Shown here one piece after another: positions 8,862-20,061 of a stretch of 56,876 nt of DNA (the first letter of the stretch is position 1; every line of letters starts with the position of its first letter). This stretch comes from Rossellomorea arthrocnemi. Its GTDB lineage: Bacteria; Bacillota; Bacilli; Bacillales; Bacillaceae_B. The translations under genes were made by a program, and so were the position numbers. The stretch is from contig NZ_CAJGBF010000022.1 in NCBI RefSeq assembly GCF_904424705.1, forward strand, positions 1 through 56,876, given 5' to 3'. The notes under the pieces are model-generated. The model was not told where the DNA came from. It saw nothing but the letters and a program-made list of their open reading frames with translations, and ran no database searches.

Positions 8862-8990
8862 TAATAAAATCTGTAAATTATTAATAAAAAATGGATGTTT
8901 AAGTATTGTTATATTAAGCTTTACGCTTTGTTGTAAAAAAATGTATTACCAATTAAATATTATTGTAATGAAAGTAATAGAAAAAAAGAT

Positions 8991-9057
8991 TGTCGAATCT
9001 TCTTTATTACCTACAACAATCGACATAATTCGACAATATTCCATACTCGTTTCGACA
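8991..9057. promoter_or_regulatory. Cluster of Spo0A-like boxes
   Basis: TGTCGAA at 8991-8997, ATCGACA at 9019-9025 (one mismatch), TTCGACA at 9029-9035 and TTCGACA at 9051-9057 lie in the AT-rich region shared by abrB and metG (8754-9250, no other gene seen). They may bind phosphorylated Spo0A upstream of either gene. Confidence 0.55.
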
Positions 9058-9226
9058 AATACGAAAAACAGCATTGTTTAGTTGCAGAAACCCTCTATTT
9101 TAGGTATATTTTGATGAGATAAGAGGTTAAGATGATAGGTAAGACTATTCTGCGTAGAGATTGGATGTTTATAACAAACATACCACTATAAACCATACGA
9201 AAGCTTATTTGGCTTTATGGGGGTAG

Positions 9227-11212
<1,986 letters not shown>

Positions 11213-11235
11213 GTCATTCTTTATGAATCTATCTA

Positions 11236-11267
11236 TAAAGGGATGTTCCACGTGGAACATCCCTTTA
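11236..11267 (+). terminator. metG downstream palindrome (terminator-like)
   Basis: A perfect 32-base palindrome is centred at 11251/11252 and followed by TTATTA rather than a true T-run. It can act as a terminator, but its core is a parS-like site, so the main role may be chromosomal. The rest of 11268-11539 is AT-rich with no gene seen. Confidence 0.6.
11244..11259. promoter_or_regulatory. parS: parS-like ParB/Spo0J binding site
   Basis: TGTTCCACGTGGAACA is a perfect 16-bp palindrome. It differs by one base from the Bacillus parS consensus TGTTNCACGTGAAACA. ParB (Spo0J) loads here and recruits SMC near the origin. B. subtilis has an origin-side parS in this general area, which makes the match more likely to be real. 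Confidence 0.8.
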
Positions 11268-11539
11268 TTATATAAAAATAATAAGTGATCGAAGTTGAGT
11301 AATGTTTTTGGGTGATTTTCAGGGTTTTTTAATATATTTAAATAATAATGAAATAGTGAGAAACAGATGATTTTGGTTCTGTATCTAAAATAGATAAAAT
11401 GAAGAGTGGTTGGTAATTGAAACACTGTAAATAAAATATATCCAAAGAAACCATAATATGTAATACGAATGTTACATGAATGTGATGCTTGTCATGCTTT
11501 TTTATATTAAACTTATCTTTATTACAAGGAGTGTCTTAC

Positions 11540-12307
11540 ATGCTATTTGATACACATGTTCATTTGAATGCTGAGCAATTTGACGAAGATCTGGAGGAGG
11601 TACTGTCAAGAGCAAGAGAAGCTGGAGTTGAAAAGATGGTGGTTGTCGGCTTTGACCGGCCAACGATTAATCGGGCAATGGAACTCATTGAGCAATATGA
11701 ATACTTATATGCCGCAATTGGGTGGCACCCAGTGGATGCAATTGATATGAAGGAAGAAGATCTTGCGTGGATAGAAGAGCTTTCAAAACACCCGAAAGTC
11801 GTTGCGATAGGGGAAATGGGGCTTGACTATCATTGGGATAAATCCCCAAAGGATGTTCAAAAAGAAGTGTTCCGAAAGCAAATTCGACTAGCTAGAAAAG
11901 TAAAACTCCCGATCGTCATACACAACCGTGATGCCACACAAGATATTGTGGATATTCTTAAGGAAGAAGGGGCGGATGAAGTCGGAGGAATCATGCACTG
12001 TTTCAGTGGGAGTCCTGAAATCGCTCAAGAATGTGTAGAAATGAACTTCTATATTTCCCTTGGAGGTCCCGTAACCTTTAAGAATGCCAAGAAGCCAAAA
12101 GAAGTGGCAATAGAAATTCCTTTGGAAAAGCTTCTGATCGAGACCGATTGTCCTTATTTGGCCCCTCACCCGTATAGAGGGAAGAGAAATGAACCGGCTT
12201 ACGTCAAGCTTGTGGCAGAACAAATCGCTGAACTGAAAGAAATGCCATTGGAAGAAGTAGAGAAGATCACTACAGAAAATGCAAAAAAATTATTCAACAT
12301 AATCTGA
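11540..12307 (+). CDS. yabD: TatD family metal-dependent hydrolase (YabD)
   Basis: A TIM-barrel metallohydrolase of the TatD DNase family, 255 residues. Metal and catalytic residues are visible: DTHVHLN near the start, GEMGLDYHWD, VIHNRDA, HCFSG and ETDCPYLAP. In other bacteria the family has 3'-5' exonuclease activity on DNA/RNA and may act in DNA repair; the substrate here is unknown. The start is at 11540 with AAGGAGTG upstream; the longer in-frame TTG start at 11489 lacks a ribosome site. Confidence 0.92.
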   Translation: MLFDTHVHLNAEQFDEDLEEVLSRAREAGVEKMVVVGFDRPTINRAMELIEQYEYLYAAIGWHPVDAIDMKEEDLAWIEELSKHPKVVAIGEMGLDYHWDKSPKDVQKEVFRKQIRLARKVKLPIVIHNRDATQDIVDILKEEGADEVGGIMHCFSGSPEIAQECVEMNFYISLGGPVTFKNAKKPKEVAIEIPLEKLLIETDCPYLAPHPYRGKRNEPAYVKLVAEQIAELKEMPLEEVEKITTENAKKLFNII

Positions 12308-12502
12308 CATCAAATTTTGTCGAGTATTGAGAGAGCTTGTCCAAATAGTAAATTAAAACAAAAAGTTCTACATAGGAATCATGTTTCATAGGATAAACGT
12401 GTCGATAACTCTCTCTTTTCTTTTTCTTTCATTTTCTGCATAATATGTTTTGTGTTCCCTGGGTTGCGATATTTTGCTAGATTAAGTTAGAAGAAGTAAG
12501 GG

Positions 12503-12531
12503 TTGACAGTCACTGGATAACTCTATATAAT
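12503..12531 (+). promoter_or_regulatory. Consensus sigma-A promoter of yabE
   Basis: TTGACA (12503-12508), 17-base spacer, TATAAT (12526-12531): both hexamers match the vegetative consensus perfectly. Transcription would start near 12538, just before the GGAGG at 12545. The upstream part, 12308-12502, shows no gene. Confidence 0.9.
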
Positions 12532-12557
12532 CACTCCGAGAAAAGGAGGCGTTTTTC

Positions 12558-13784
12558 ATGAACTTTAAAACCATGAAAAGCCTGTTTTCCAAGTCTTTGA
12601 GTCGAAGGAAATGGATTGTTACAATCGGAATATTAGTAACATCTGCAGCTGTATTTGGAATTCTTTTTTATGAAGGATCGAAGAACACTGTAGCATTGAC
12701 CTTAGACGGCGAGCAAAAAGAGATTAGGACGCATGCAAACACGATTCAAGATATATTAAAAGAATTAGAGATTTCACCCCGCTCAGAAGACTATTTGTAC
12801 CCCTCGGGGAATACGAAGGTTTCAAATAACATGAATATTGTTTGGGAACCGGCAAAACAGGTAGGGATAGTAGTAGGAGGCCAGAAGAAAAAAATCTGGA
12901 CGACTGCTGGCACAGTAAAAGAGTTACTCTCTGAAAATGAAATCCAAGTAGGAGAACACGATAAGGTCCAACCCGGCTTATCAGAAAAAGTAACAGGGAA
13001 CATGAATGTAATGATTGATACCGCATTTTCACTTAAACTTGTAAACGGTGGAAAAGAGCAAAAGGTATGGTCTACTTCGACTACGGTCGCTGACTTTTTA
13101 AAGCAACAAGGAATTACACTAAAAGATTCAGACCGTGTTGAACCAAGTTTAGACAAAGTTGTTAAAGCAAATGATGTCGTAAATGTCGTTCGAGTTGAAA
13201 AAGTCACCGATGTAGTGGAAGAGACAAAGAATTTCACCGTTATTTCCAAGAAGGACTCTGACCTTTCAAAAGGAAAAGAGAAAGTTGTTCAAGAAGGTAA
13301 AAATGGAAAAGTTGAAAAGCAATATGAAATCGTAAAAGAGAACGGCAAAGAAGTTTCCAGAAAATTAGTGAGTGAAAAAGTCGTGGAAGAAAGTCAGGAT
13401 AAAATCGTGAATGTCGGAACCAAGGTTTTAGTAGCTCAGGTTTCACGGGGGCGTTCATCATCCAGTTCACAAGCTTCAGCCTCACCAAGTGGCGGACATG
13501 AATTCTATGTCAGTTCTACTGCTTACACAGCTTCATGCAATGGGTGCTCCGGCCATACGGCTACAGGCATCAATCTAAAATCGAATCCTCATGTAAAAGT
13601 GATCGCAGTCGATCCTTCCGTTATTCCTTTAGGTTCAAAGGTTTATGTGGAAGGCTATGGATATGCTGTTGCAGCAGATACAGGCGGAGCAATCAAAGGG
13701 AATAAAATCGATGTATTCTTTTCGTCTAAATCAGACGCTTATCGTTGGGGAAGAAAAACCATCAAAGTAAAAATATTGAACTAA
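12558..13784 (+). CDS. yabE: Cell-wall protein YabE (DUF348, G5 and 3D domains)
   Basis: A 408-residue exported protein, probably involved in peptidoglycan remodelling. An N-terminal membrane anchor or signal (about residues 19-36) is followed by three ubiquitin-like DUF348 repeats (about 45-210), a G5 domain (about 210-290) and a C-terminal 3D domain carrying three conserved Asp residues (ATG, AVDPSVIPLGS, AADTGGAI, IDVFF). The 3D domain resembles the MltA lytic transglycosylase barrel and that of Sps/Rpf-type proteins. GGAGG lies 9 bases before the ATG. In B. subtilis yabE is also controlled by antisense RNA; nothing clear is visible here. Confidence 0.92.
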   Translation: MNFKTMKSLFSKSLSRRKWIVTIGILVTSAAVFGILFYEGSKNTVALTLDGEQKEIRTHANTIQDILKELEISPRSEDYLYPSGNTKVSNNMNIVWEPAKQVGIVVGGQKKKIWTTAGTVKELLSENEIQVGEHDKVQPGLSEKVTGNMNVMIDTAFSLKLVNGGKEQKVWSTSTTVADFLKQQGITLKDSDRVEPSLDKVVKANDVVNVVRVEKVTDVVEETKNFTVISKKDSDLSKGKEKVVQEGKNGKVEKQYEIVKENGKEVSRKLVSEKVVEESQDKIVNVGTKVLVAQVSRGRSSSSSQASASPSGGHEFYVSSTAYTASCNGCSGHTATGINLKSNPHVKVIAVDPSVIPLGSKVYVEGYGYAVAADTGGAIKGNKIDVFFSSKSDAYRWGRKTIKVKILN

Positions 13785-13785
13785 G

Positions 13786-13811
13786 AGCAGGGTGTTTTCC
13801 TGCTTTTTTTT
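13786..13811 (+). terminator. yabE terminator
   Basis: A 6-bp GC-rich stem (AGCAGG with CCTGCT) and a run of eight T directly follow the stop codon. Confidence 0.8.
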
Positions 13812-13830
13812 ATTTCTTGGTTAAAACCGT

Positions 13831-13836
13831 TATAAT
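13831..13836 (+). promoter_or_regulatory. -10 element of rnmV-ksgA
   Basis: TATAAT, perfect, 66 bases before rnmV and after the yabE terminator. The -35 region is poor. Confidence 0.45.
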
Positions 13837-13902
13837 AGCTTTAGGTCTTCATACATTAGACGAATTGAAAAGCAGAAATGTTTCAACTTTTTTGGAGGAA
13901 TT

Positions 13903-15334
<1,432 letters not shown>

Positions 15335-15343
15335 AACTTGGAT

Positions 15344-15380
15344 AAATGGCTAAACGTGAAACAGCGTTTAGCCATTTTTT
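15344..15380 (+). terminator. ksgA terminator
   Basis: A 13-bp stem, AAATGGCTAAACG with CGTTTAGCCATTT, is followed by a T-run. Confidence 0.9.
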
Positions 15381-15401
15381 ATGTTGCTGTATTCGTAAAG
15401 A

Positions 15402-15440
15402 AATCAACCAGCACTCAATTTTTAAAAAGCAACAAAGTTT
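15402..15440 (+). repeat. Family B repeat fragment
   Basis: AATCAACCAGCACTCA and, after an AT-rich stretch, GCAACAAAGTTT match the end of the family B element at 29576-29612 (AATCAACCAGCACTCA, GTAACAAAGTCT). Only this end is present. Confidence 0.65.
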
Positions 15441-15495
15441 GAGAAACCAGCCTATTATGTTTGCGTGGACTGAATAGTTGAATCCCATTTTATTG

Positions 15496-15525
15496 ACACC
15501 GAATATTCCGGGAGTGCATAGGTTA
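15496..15525 (+). promoter_or_regulatory. Candidate sigma-K promoter of yabG
   Basis: ACAC at 15496-15499, 17 bases, then CATAGGTTA (15517-15525), which fits the sigma-K -10 CATANNNTA. B. subtilis yabG is sigma-K dependent. A TTGACA at 15493 overlaps it, so a sigma-A reading cannot be excluded. Confidence 0.5.
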
Positions 15526-15582
15526 TCACAGGGAATATTTACTTAATTGATGATAAAAAAAGGCAGGAGAAGGGTGTAGCAG

Positions 15583-15639
15583 ATGCTGATCCTCCTCGGC
15601 TTGTTGATTTCCTTTTTTGATTTATCAACGAATGTTTAG
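15583..15639 (+). CDS. Putative 18-residue hydrophobic leader peptide
   Basis: An ATG at 15583 preceded by AGGAGAAGGG (15565-15574) opens an 18-codon frame: MLILLGLLISFF then DLSTNV and stop. The first 12 residues are hydrophobic and could span or dip into a membrane. Its TAG lies 18 bases before the yabG start, on the same predicted transcript. No known family is recognised. It could be a real micropeptide, a leader that couples translation into yabG, or chance. Confidence 0.35.
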   Translation: MLILLGLLISFFDLSTNV

Positions 15640-15657
15640 CCCATGGGAGTGACTGAT

Positions 15658-16536
15658 GTGAATATCGAAATCAATGATGTCGTAGGTCGCCTTTCATATC
15701 GATGTGATATTTTATTCAGGGTAATAGATATCCGCATGATAGATGGTCATAAAACGGCAGTACTGTATGGAGAAGATTTTCGATTAATAGCGGATGCTCC
15801 TTTTCATGATTTGAAGAAGATGGACCCGAGAGAACAGGACCTGATTACGGAGGAGTTTCGTTCGAAAGAAGAACAATCTCTGGACCTGTTCCGCCAGGAT
15901 ATAGAACTTCTCAAGTATAAGCAGGAATACAGCGTAACGAATGCTTATCGAGACGATTATAACTATTTCCAAGTGCCAGGGAAAGTGCTTCATCTTGATG
16001 GAGATCCCAGCTATTTAAGAAAATGTCTAGATCTTTATGAGAAAATTGGTGTCCCGGTAAAAGGCGTTCACTGCGGTGAAACAGAGATGCCTCAACAAAT
16101 CGGACCACTTATCGATAAATATAGACCGAATATTATCGTATTAACAGGTCACGATGCCTACTCCAAGTCGAAAGGGGCAAAGGCTGATATTAACGCCTAT
16201 CGACATTCCAAGTATTTTGTTCAGGCAGTAAGAGAGGCCCGCAGTAAATCCCCCCACTTGGATCAGCTTGTGATCTTTGCAGGAGCTTGTCAATCACACT
16301 TTGAATCCCTGATCCATGCGGGTGCAAACTTTGCGAGTTCCCCTTCGAGAGTCAATATTCATGCCCTGGACCCAGTGTATATCGTAGCTAAGATTTGTTT
16401 TACGGGGTTTAAGGACTCTGTGAATGTGTGGGATGTCATCCGAAATACATTGACAGGGGACAAAGGATTGGGTGGTATCGAGACGAAAGGTGTTCTTCGT
16501 ACAGGAATGCCGTACAAAATTTCGGAAGAAGAATAG
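15658..16536 (+). CDS. yabG: Sporulation-specific protease YabG
   Basis: A 292-residue spore-coat-associated protease of the YabG family (peptidase U57), which processes coat proteins such as SafA, SpoIVA and YeeK in B. subtilis. The middle and C-terminal parts are strongly conserved: KVLHLDGDPSYLRKCLDLYE, VLTGHDAYSKSKG, FAGACQSHFESL (a Cys-His candidate pair), ASSPSRVNIHALDPVYI and the final GVLRTGMPYK. The start is GTG at 15658 with GGGAGTGA upstream; an ATG at 15643 lacks a ribosome site. It has a likely sigma-K promoter. Confidence 0.93.
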   Translation: MNIEINDVVGRLSYRCDILFRVIDIRMIDGHKTAVLYGEDFRLIADAPFHDLKKMDPREQDLITEEFRSKEEQSLDLFRQDIELLKYKQEYSVTNAYRDDYNYFQVPGKVLHLDGDPSYLRKCLDLYEKIGVPVKGVHCGETEMPQQIGPLIDKYRPNIIVLTGHDAYSKSKGAKADINAYRHSKYFVQAVREARSKSPHLDQLVIFAGACQSHFESLIHAGANFASSPSRVNIHALDPVYIVAKICFTGFKDSVNVWDVIRNTLTGDKGLGGIETKGVLRTGMPYKISEEE

Positions 16537-16559
16537 GGATGGTTCGACAAAAACTTCGA

Positions 16560-16593
16560 AGACCTTGCAATTTATGCATGAATTGTAAGGTCT
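16560..16593 (+). terminator. yabG terminator
   Basis: A 13-bp stem, AGACCTTGCAATT with AATTGTAAGGTCT, one G-U pair, weak T-rich tail. Confidence 0.7.
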
Positions 16594-16647
16594 ATTTCAT
16601 TTAGAGGTATCATATACTGGCTAGGTGGTTGTTTTTAGCCTTGTAGG

Positions 16648-16765
16648 CAGTTCCGGCGGCTATGCCCCTCGAGGTCATAAGGCAAGCATGCCGAAAAGGC
16701 AAAGAACGCCTTTCCACCATGCTCGTCTTATGCTTGTCGCCTCTGGTCAAAGCCCCTCCGCTTTT
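16648..16765 (+). repeat. Family A hairpin repeat, copy 2
   Basis: Full-length copy lying between yabG and veg. The variable stem is AGCATG/CATGCT, different from other copies but still paired. The conserved apical part GGCAAAGAACGCCTTT and the TTATGCTTGTCG segment are present. Confidence 0.8.
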
Positions 16766-16842
16766 AGTGTTTACATAATTTTGCATTGTATGGGGAATGT
16801 TAGGTGTGTAGAAAAAACGTACTTTTTGTTGAATAAAATATA

Positions 16843-16872
16843 TTGACAGGTGTTCATGATTCTTGTTAAAAT
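16843..16872 (+). promoter_or_regulatory. Upstream promoter candidate of veg
   Basis: TTGACA (16843-16848), 18 bases, TAAAAT (16867-16872). It lies upstream of the main veg promoter; B. subtilis veg also has two promoters. Confidence 0.5.
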
Positions 16873-16883
16873 AATAAATTTAT

Positions 16884-16912
16884 TTGACTGAAATTACATA
16901 ATGTGTTATATT
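16884..16912 (+). promoter_or_regulatory. Main sigma-A promoter of veg
   Basis: TTGACT (16884-16889), 17-base spacer, TATATT (16907-16912). It starts RNA just before GTGAGGTGG, as in the B. subtilis veg gene. Confidence 0.8.
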
Positions 16913-16936
16913 TAATTACAGTGAGGTGGAAGCGAA

Positions 16937-17206
16937 ATGCCAAAAACATTAGCCGACATTAAAAGATCCCTTGATTCCAATCTGGGGAAACGTTTAATGC
17001 TTAAAGCAAACGGTGGACGTCGAAAAACAATTGAGCGTTCAGGTGTTCTAGCCGAAACGTATCCTTCTGTATTCGTGGTTCAACTGGATCAAGAAGAGAA
17101 TGCGTTCGAACGAGTTTCTTACAGCTATGCAGATGTTCTCACTGAGACAGTTCAATTAACATTTTATGATGAAGCAACAGGAAATATCATCTTTAGCCAG
17201 CAGTAG
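16937..17206 (+). CDS. veg: Veg protein (biofilm regulator)
   Basis: An 89-residue protein, DUF1021/Veg family, abundant in growth. In B. subtilis Veg raises biofilm matrix gene expression by acting against SinR. The block [21 protein letters not shown] followed by [16 protein letters not shown] is typical. GAGGTGG lies before the ATG. Strong promoters upstream and a terminator at its end make it a single-gene unit. Confidence 0.95.
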   Translation: MPKTLADIKRSLDSNLGKRLMLKANGGRRKTIERSGVLAETYPSVFVVQLDQEENAFERVSYSYADVLTETVQLTFYDEATGNIIFSQQ

Positions 17207-17227
17207 ACAATTGTTTGCTGCTTTTTT
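17199..17227 (+). terminator. veg terminator
   Basis: A 10-bp stem with two G-U pairs, AGCAGTAGAC with GTTTGCTGCT, followed by T6. It overlaps the stop codon. Confidence 0.75.
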
Positions 17228-17286
17228 ATTTGGCTAAAAATACATGTTTTACATAATATCTCTGTCATTTTTTGACCTCCAGTACG

Positions 17287-17293
17287 CATACTA
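17287..17293 (+). promoter_or_regulatory. Candidate sigma-G -10 of sspF
   Basis: CATACTA fits the sigma-G -10 CATNHTA. The -35 about 18 bases upstream is weak (GTCAT). It lies 31 bases before sspF, a forespore gene. Confidence 0.4.
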
Positions 17294-17323
17294 AACATGT
17301 GGTGCAATTAAAGGAGGTAGACA

Positions 17324-17506
17324 ATGGGTAGAAGAAGAGGAATCATGTCTGATCAATTAAAAGAAGAAATCGCTCAGGAATTAGGATTCTACGAAGTTGT
17401 TCAGAAGGATGGGTGGGGCGGGATTACATCCCGGGACGCTGGAAATATGGTAAAGCGTGCGGTCGAACGCGCAAGCCGGCAGCTTTCTGATAACCATCCA
17501 TACTAA
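17324..17506 (+). CDS. sspF: Small acid-soluble spore protein SspF (alpha/beta type-like)
   Basis: A 60-residue DNA-binding spore protein. It contains the SASP marks: [17 protein letters not shown] followed by [18 protein letters not shown], equivalent to the GGITSRxxGxMVK motif that includes the GPR protease region in classic SASPs. AAAGGAGGT lies 7 bases before the ATG. It is located between veg and ispE as in B. subtilis. Confidence 0.95.
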   Translation: MGRRRGIMSDQLKEEIAQELGFYEVVQKDGWGGITSRDAGNMVKRAVERASRQLSDNHPY

Positions 17507-17556
17507 CTCTTTTTCACATAGGGATTACATCTTTTATCAGTGCCATATACGAAAGT

Positions 17557-17594
17557 GCCGCCTGAAAAGTGTCATGCTTTTCCGGCGGCCTTTG
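17557..17594 (+). terminator. sspF terminator
   Basis: A 13-bp stem with one mismatch, GCCGCCTGAAAAG with CTTTTCCGGCGGC, followed by CTTTGTTT. Confidence 0.8.
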
Positions 17595-17673
17595 TTTAAT
17601 AAGGGACAAGACTATCTTTCCTATCAGTACTTTACGTGATAAAATAACATACTTGTATGAGTATGTTTAGAAG

Positions 17674-17701
17674 TTAACACTCTCTATAATAAGTGTATGA
17701 T
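17674..17701 (+). promoter_or_regulatory. Candidate sigma-A promoter of ispE
   Basis: TTAACA (17674-17679), 16 bases, TATGAT (17696-17701). A separate TATAAT at 17685-17690 is an alternative -10. Confidence 0.45.
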
Positions 17702-17738
17702 ACAATATAACAAAGAGTATTGGTAAGAAGGTGATGAT

Positions 17739-18593
17739 ATGAGGTTATTAGTGAAGGCGCCGGCAAAAATTAACCTATCACTTGATGTTTTACATAAACG
17801 TTCAGATGGTTACCATGAAGTTGAGATGGTTATGACGACAATTGATTTAGCGGATAGAATCGAGCTCACGAATCTTTCGGACGACACGATAAAAATTCTT
17901 TCGCACAATCGATTTGTCCCGGACGATGGAAGAAACCTTGCCTATCAGGCTGCGCAGTTACTTAAGGAAAGATTGAATATCAAGAAGGGTGTAGCCATTT
18001 CCATTGATAAAGTGATTCCTGTAGCTGCAGGTTTAGCAGGGGGAAGCAGTGATGCAGCAGCGACCTTAAAAGGGTTGAATCGCTTATGGGATTTAGGGCT
18101 TAGTATGGATGAGCTGGCAGAGCTTGGCGCAGAAATCGGCTCGGATGTATCCTTCTGTGTTTACGGAGGGACAGCATTAGCCTCGGGTAGAGGTGAGAAG
18201 ATCAAACATCTTTCTGCTCCACCGAACTGTTGGGTGATCCTGGCAAAACCGACAATTGGGGTTTCAACAGCGGATGTTTATAAAAACTTGGACCTGAAGA
18301 ATATTAAACATCCAGATACAAAAGCAATGGTATCTGCATTAGATCATGGAAATTATCACGATATTTGCTCCAATCTGGGGAATGTACTCGAATCGGTGAC
18401 ATTGGATATGCATCCTGAAGTGTCCCAGATTAAAGATCAAATGGAGCGGTTTGGAGCTGATGCCGTTCTTATGAGCGGGAGCGGGCCAACGGTATATGGA
18501 TTGGTGCAATATGAGTCGAGACTTCATCGAATCTATAATGGTTTAAGAGGATTTTGTGATCAAGTATTCGCTGTGCGAATGCTTGGAGATTAA
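17739..18593 (+). CDS. ispE: 4-diphosphocytidyl-2-C-methyl-D-erythritol kinase
   Basis: GHMP kinase of the MEP isoprenoid pathway; it phosphorylates the 2-hydroxyl of CDP-ME. It is 284 residues long. [10 protein letters not shown] at the N-terminus, the ATP-binding [17 protein letters not shown] glycine-rich motif and the C-terminal [10 protein letters not shown] are all present. GAAGGTGATG precedes the ATG. The terminator-free gap to purR holds the PurR operator. Confidence 0.97.
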   Translation: MRLLVKAPAKINLSLDVLHKRSDGYHEVEMVMTTIDLADRIELTNLSDDTIKILSHNRFVPDDGRNLAYQAAQLLKERLNIKKGVAISIDKVIPVAAGLAGGSSDAAATLKGLNRLWDLGLSMDELAELGAEIGSDVSFCVYGGTALASGRGEKIKHLSAPPNCWVILAKPTIGVSTADVYKNLDLKNIKHPDTKAMVSALDHGNYHDICSNLGNVLESVTLDMHPEVSQIKDQMERFGADAVLMSGSGPTVYGLVQYESRLHRIYNGLRGFCDQVFAVRMLGD

Positions 18594-18605
18594 GAGCTCT
18601 TGCCT

Positions 18606-18650
18606 AAATCCGTATATTAATGATATATTTACATTATAATATTCGGATTT
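18606..18650. promoter_or_regulatory. Two-box PurR operator and purR promoter
   Basis: Two inverted PurBox-like 13-mers, AAATCCGTATATT (18606-18618) and AATATTCGGATTT (18638-18650), match AWWWCCGAACWWT at 11/13 and 12/13. A perfect TATAAT at 18635-18640 overlaps the second box. This points to purR repressing itself. The box spacing (19 bases) is slightly wider than the usual 16-17. Confidence 0.7.
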
Positions 18651-18664
18651 AGGAGGTTTCTTTG

Positions 18665-19501
18665 GTGAAGTTTAAGCGCAGCGAACGATTAATTGATATG
18701 ACGCACTATTTATTAGAACGGCCACACCAACTTGTTCCTTTGACTTTTTTCTCTGAACGGTACGGTTCTGCCAAGTCTTCCATCAGTGAGGACTTGACGA
18801 TTATAAAGGAAACATTTGAAGGACGGGGTGTTGGTACGGTTCAAACGGTCCCGGGAGCAGCAGGCGGGGTGAAATATGTTCCAAAGGTGAACAGCCAGGA
18901 AGCAAAAGAAATGATCGAAGAGCTTTGTGTTCAACTCGAAAGCTCCGATCGTCTATTACCGGGCGGTTACCTTTACATGACAGATCTGCTTGGAAATCCT
19001 CAACTTATGAAGAGTGTAGGTAAACTGCTGGCATCTGCATTTGCTGAGAAAGATATTGATGTCATTATGACAGTAGCGACCAAAGGAATACCGATTGCAA
19101 ACGCCATTGCCTCATATATGAATGTTCCAGTGGTCATTGTTAGACGGGACAGCCGTGTAACCGAAGGATCGACTGTGAGTATCAATTATGTATCCGGCTC
19201 ATCGAAGAGAATCCAATCCATGGTTCTTTCTAAAAGAAGTTTGAAGGAAGGCTCAAAAGTATTGGTTGTCGATGATTTCATGAAAGCAGGAGGAACCATC
19301 AATGGGATGAAAAACCTGTTGGAAGAGTTCTCTGCTACTTTGTCGGGAATCGGGGTATTGGTGGAATCCAATAGTTTAGATGGCCGACTGGTGGATGATT
19401 ACGTTTCAGTGTTAAAATTGTCTGATGTCAATGAAAAGGATAAACAGATTTCATTAACGGAAGGAAATTATTTTCAATCCGATCTAACATTTTTACCATA
19501 A
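18665..19501 (+). CDS. purR: Purine operon repressor PurR
   Basis: A 278-residue repressor of purine synthesis genes in Gram-positive bacteria; PRPP prevents binding. The N-terminal winged-helix domain (about residues 1-75) is followed by a PRT-fold domain with the PRPP motif VVDDFMKAGGTINGM. GTG at 18665 gives MKFKRSERL, as in B. subtilis MKFRRSGRL; AGGAGG lies 8 bases upstream. A TTG two codons earlier would be only 5 bases from it. ridA follows after 15 bases. Confidence 0.96.
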   Translation: MKFKRSERLIDMTHYLLERPHQLVPLTFFSERYGSAKSSISEDLTIIKETFEGRGVGTVQTVPGAAGGVKYVPKVNSQEAKEMIEELCVQLESSDRLLPGGYLYMTDLLGNPQLMKSVGKLLASAFAEKDIDVIMTVATKGIPIANAIASYMNVPVVIVRRDSRVTEGSTVSINYVSGSSKRIQSMVLSKRSLKEGSKVLVVDDFMKAGGTINGMKNLLEEFSATLSGIGVLVESNSLDGRLVDDYVSVLKLSDVNEKDKQISLTEGNYFQSDLTFLP

Positions 19502-19516
19502 GGGGAGGCATCTAGT

Positions 19517-19891
19517 ATGCGAGTAGTTTCTACAAAGGAAGCACCAGCAGCAATTGGTCCTTATTCACAAGGTATTGTCGTAAATAATTTGTTCTACAGC
19601 TCAGGGCAAATTCCTTTAACGGCGGAAGGTTTAATAGTTGAAGGGGATGTAGCGGAACAGACGCACCAAGTGTTTCGCAATCTTAAGGCAGTATTATCGG
19701 AAGCCGGGGCATCATTGGAAACAGTTGTCAAAGCAACGGTCTTCATTAAAGATATGAATGATTTTGGGACGATAAATGAAGTGTATGGGGAATATTTCAG
19801 TAACCACAAGCCGGCACGTTCTTGTGTTGAAGTAGCCCGCTTACCGAAAGATGTCCAAGTTGAAATTGAAGTAATCGCACTCGTGAAGTAA
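19517..19891 (+). CDS. ridA: RidA family reactive intermediate deaminase (YabJ)
   Basis: A 124-residue trimeric enzyme that hydrolyses reactive 2-aminoacrylate and similar imines. The N-terminal AIGPYSQG and the C-terminal [18 protein letters not shown] include the conserved Arg and Glu of the active site. Same order purR-yabJ-spoVG as in B. subtilis. GGGGAGG precedes the ATG. A terminator at its end separates it from spoVG. Confidence 0.95.
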   Translation: MRVVSTKEAPAAIGPYSQGIVVNNLFYSSGQIPLTAEGLIVEGDVAEQTHQVFRNLKAVLSEAGASLETVVKATVFIKDMNDFGTINEVYGEYFSNHKPARSCVEVARLPKDVQVEIEVIALVK

Positions 19892-19910
19892 TCTTCGCGG
19901 GTGTTTTTTT
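19878..19910 (+). terminator. ridA terminator
   Basis: An 11-bp stem, CACTCGTGAAG with CTTCGCGGGTG, then a T-run, overlapping the stop codon. Confidence 0.8.
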
Positions 19911-19991
19911 GTATCAAAAAGAAGTATAGTTCAAACGAAATAGAAATAATGATGTGAAAAATAAAATTTTTCAAAAAATTTTACAATTTAA

Positions 19992-20019
19992 GAAGGAATA
20001 TCTAAATAATTCGTTGAAT
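19992..20019 (+). promoter_or_regulatory. sigma-H promoter of spoVG
   Basis: GAAGGAATA (19992-20000), 12 bases, GTTGAAT (20013-20019): both boxes match sigma-H (RNAGGAWWW, RNNGAAT) without a mismatch. A strongly AT-rich block precedes it at 19945-19990, as in the AbrB-bound upstream region of B. subtilis spoVG. Confidence 0.85.
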
Positions 20020-20061
20020 ACATAGAGTAGATTTCATCTAGGGAAAAAGGTGGTGAACAGA

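Noticed and set aside
12308..12502. Structured leader or small RNA before yabE
   Set aside because: GAGAGAG and CTCTCTC are present but the loop would be about 70 bases and the perfect yabE promoter lies downstream, so they are not in its mRNA. Not enough to call.
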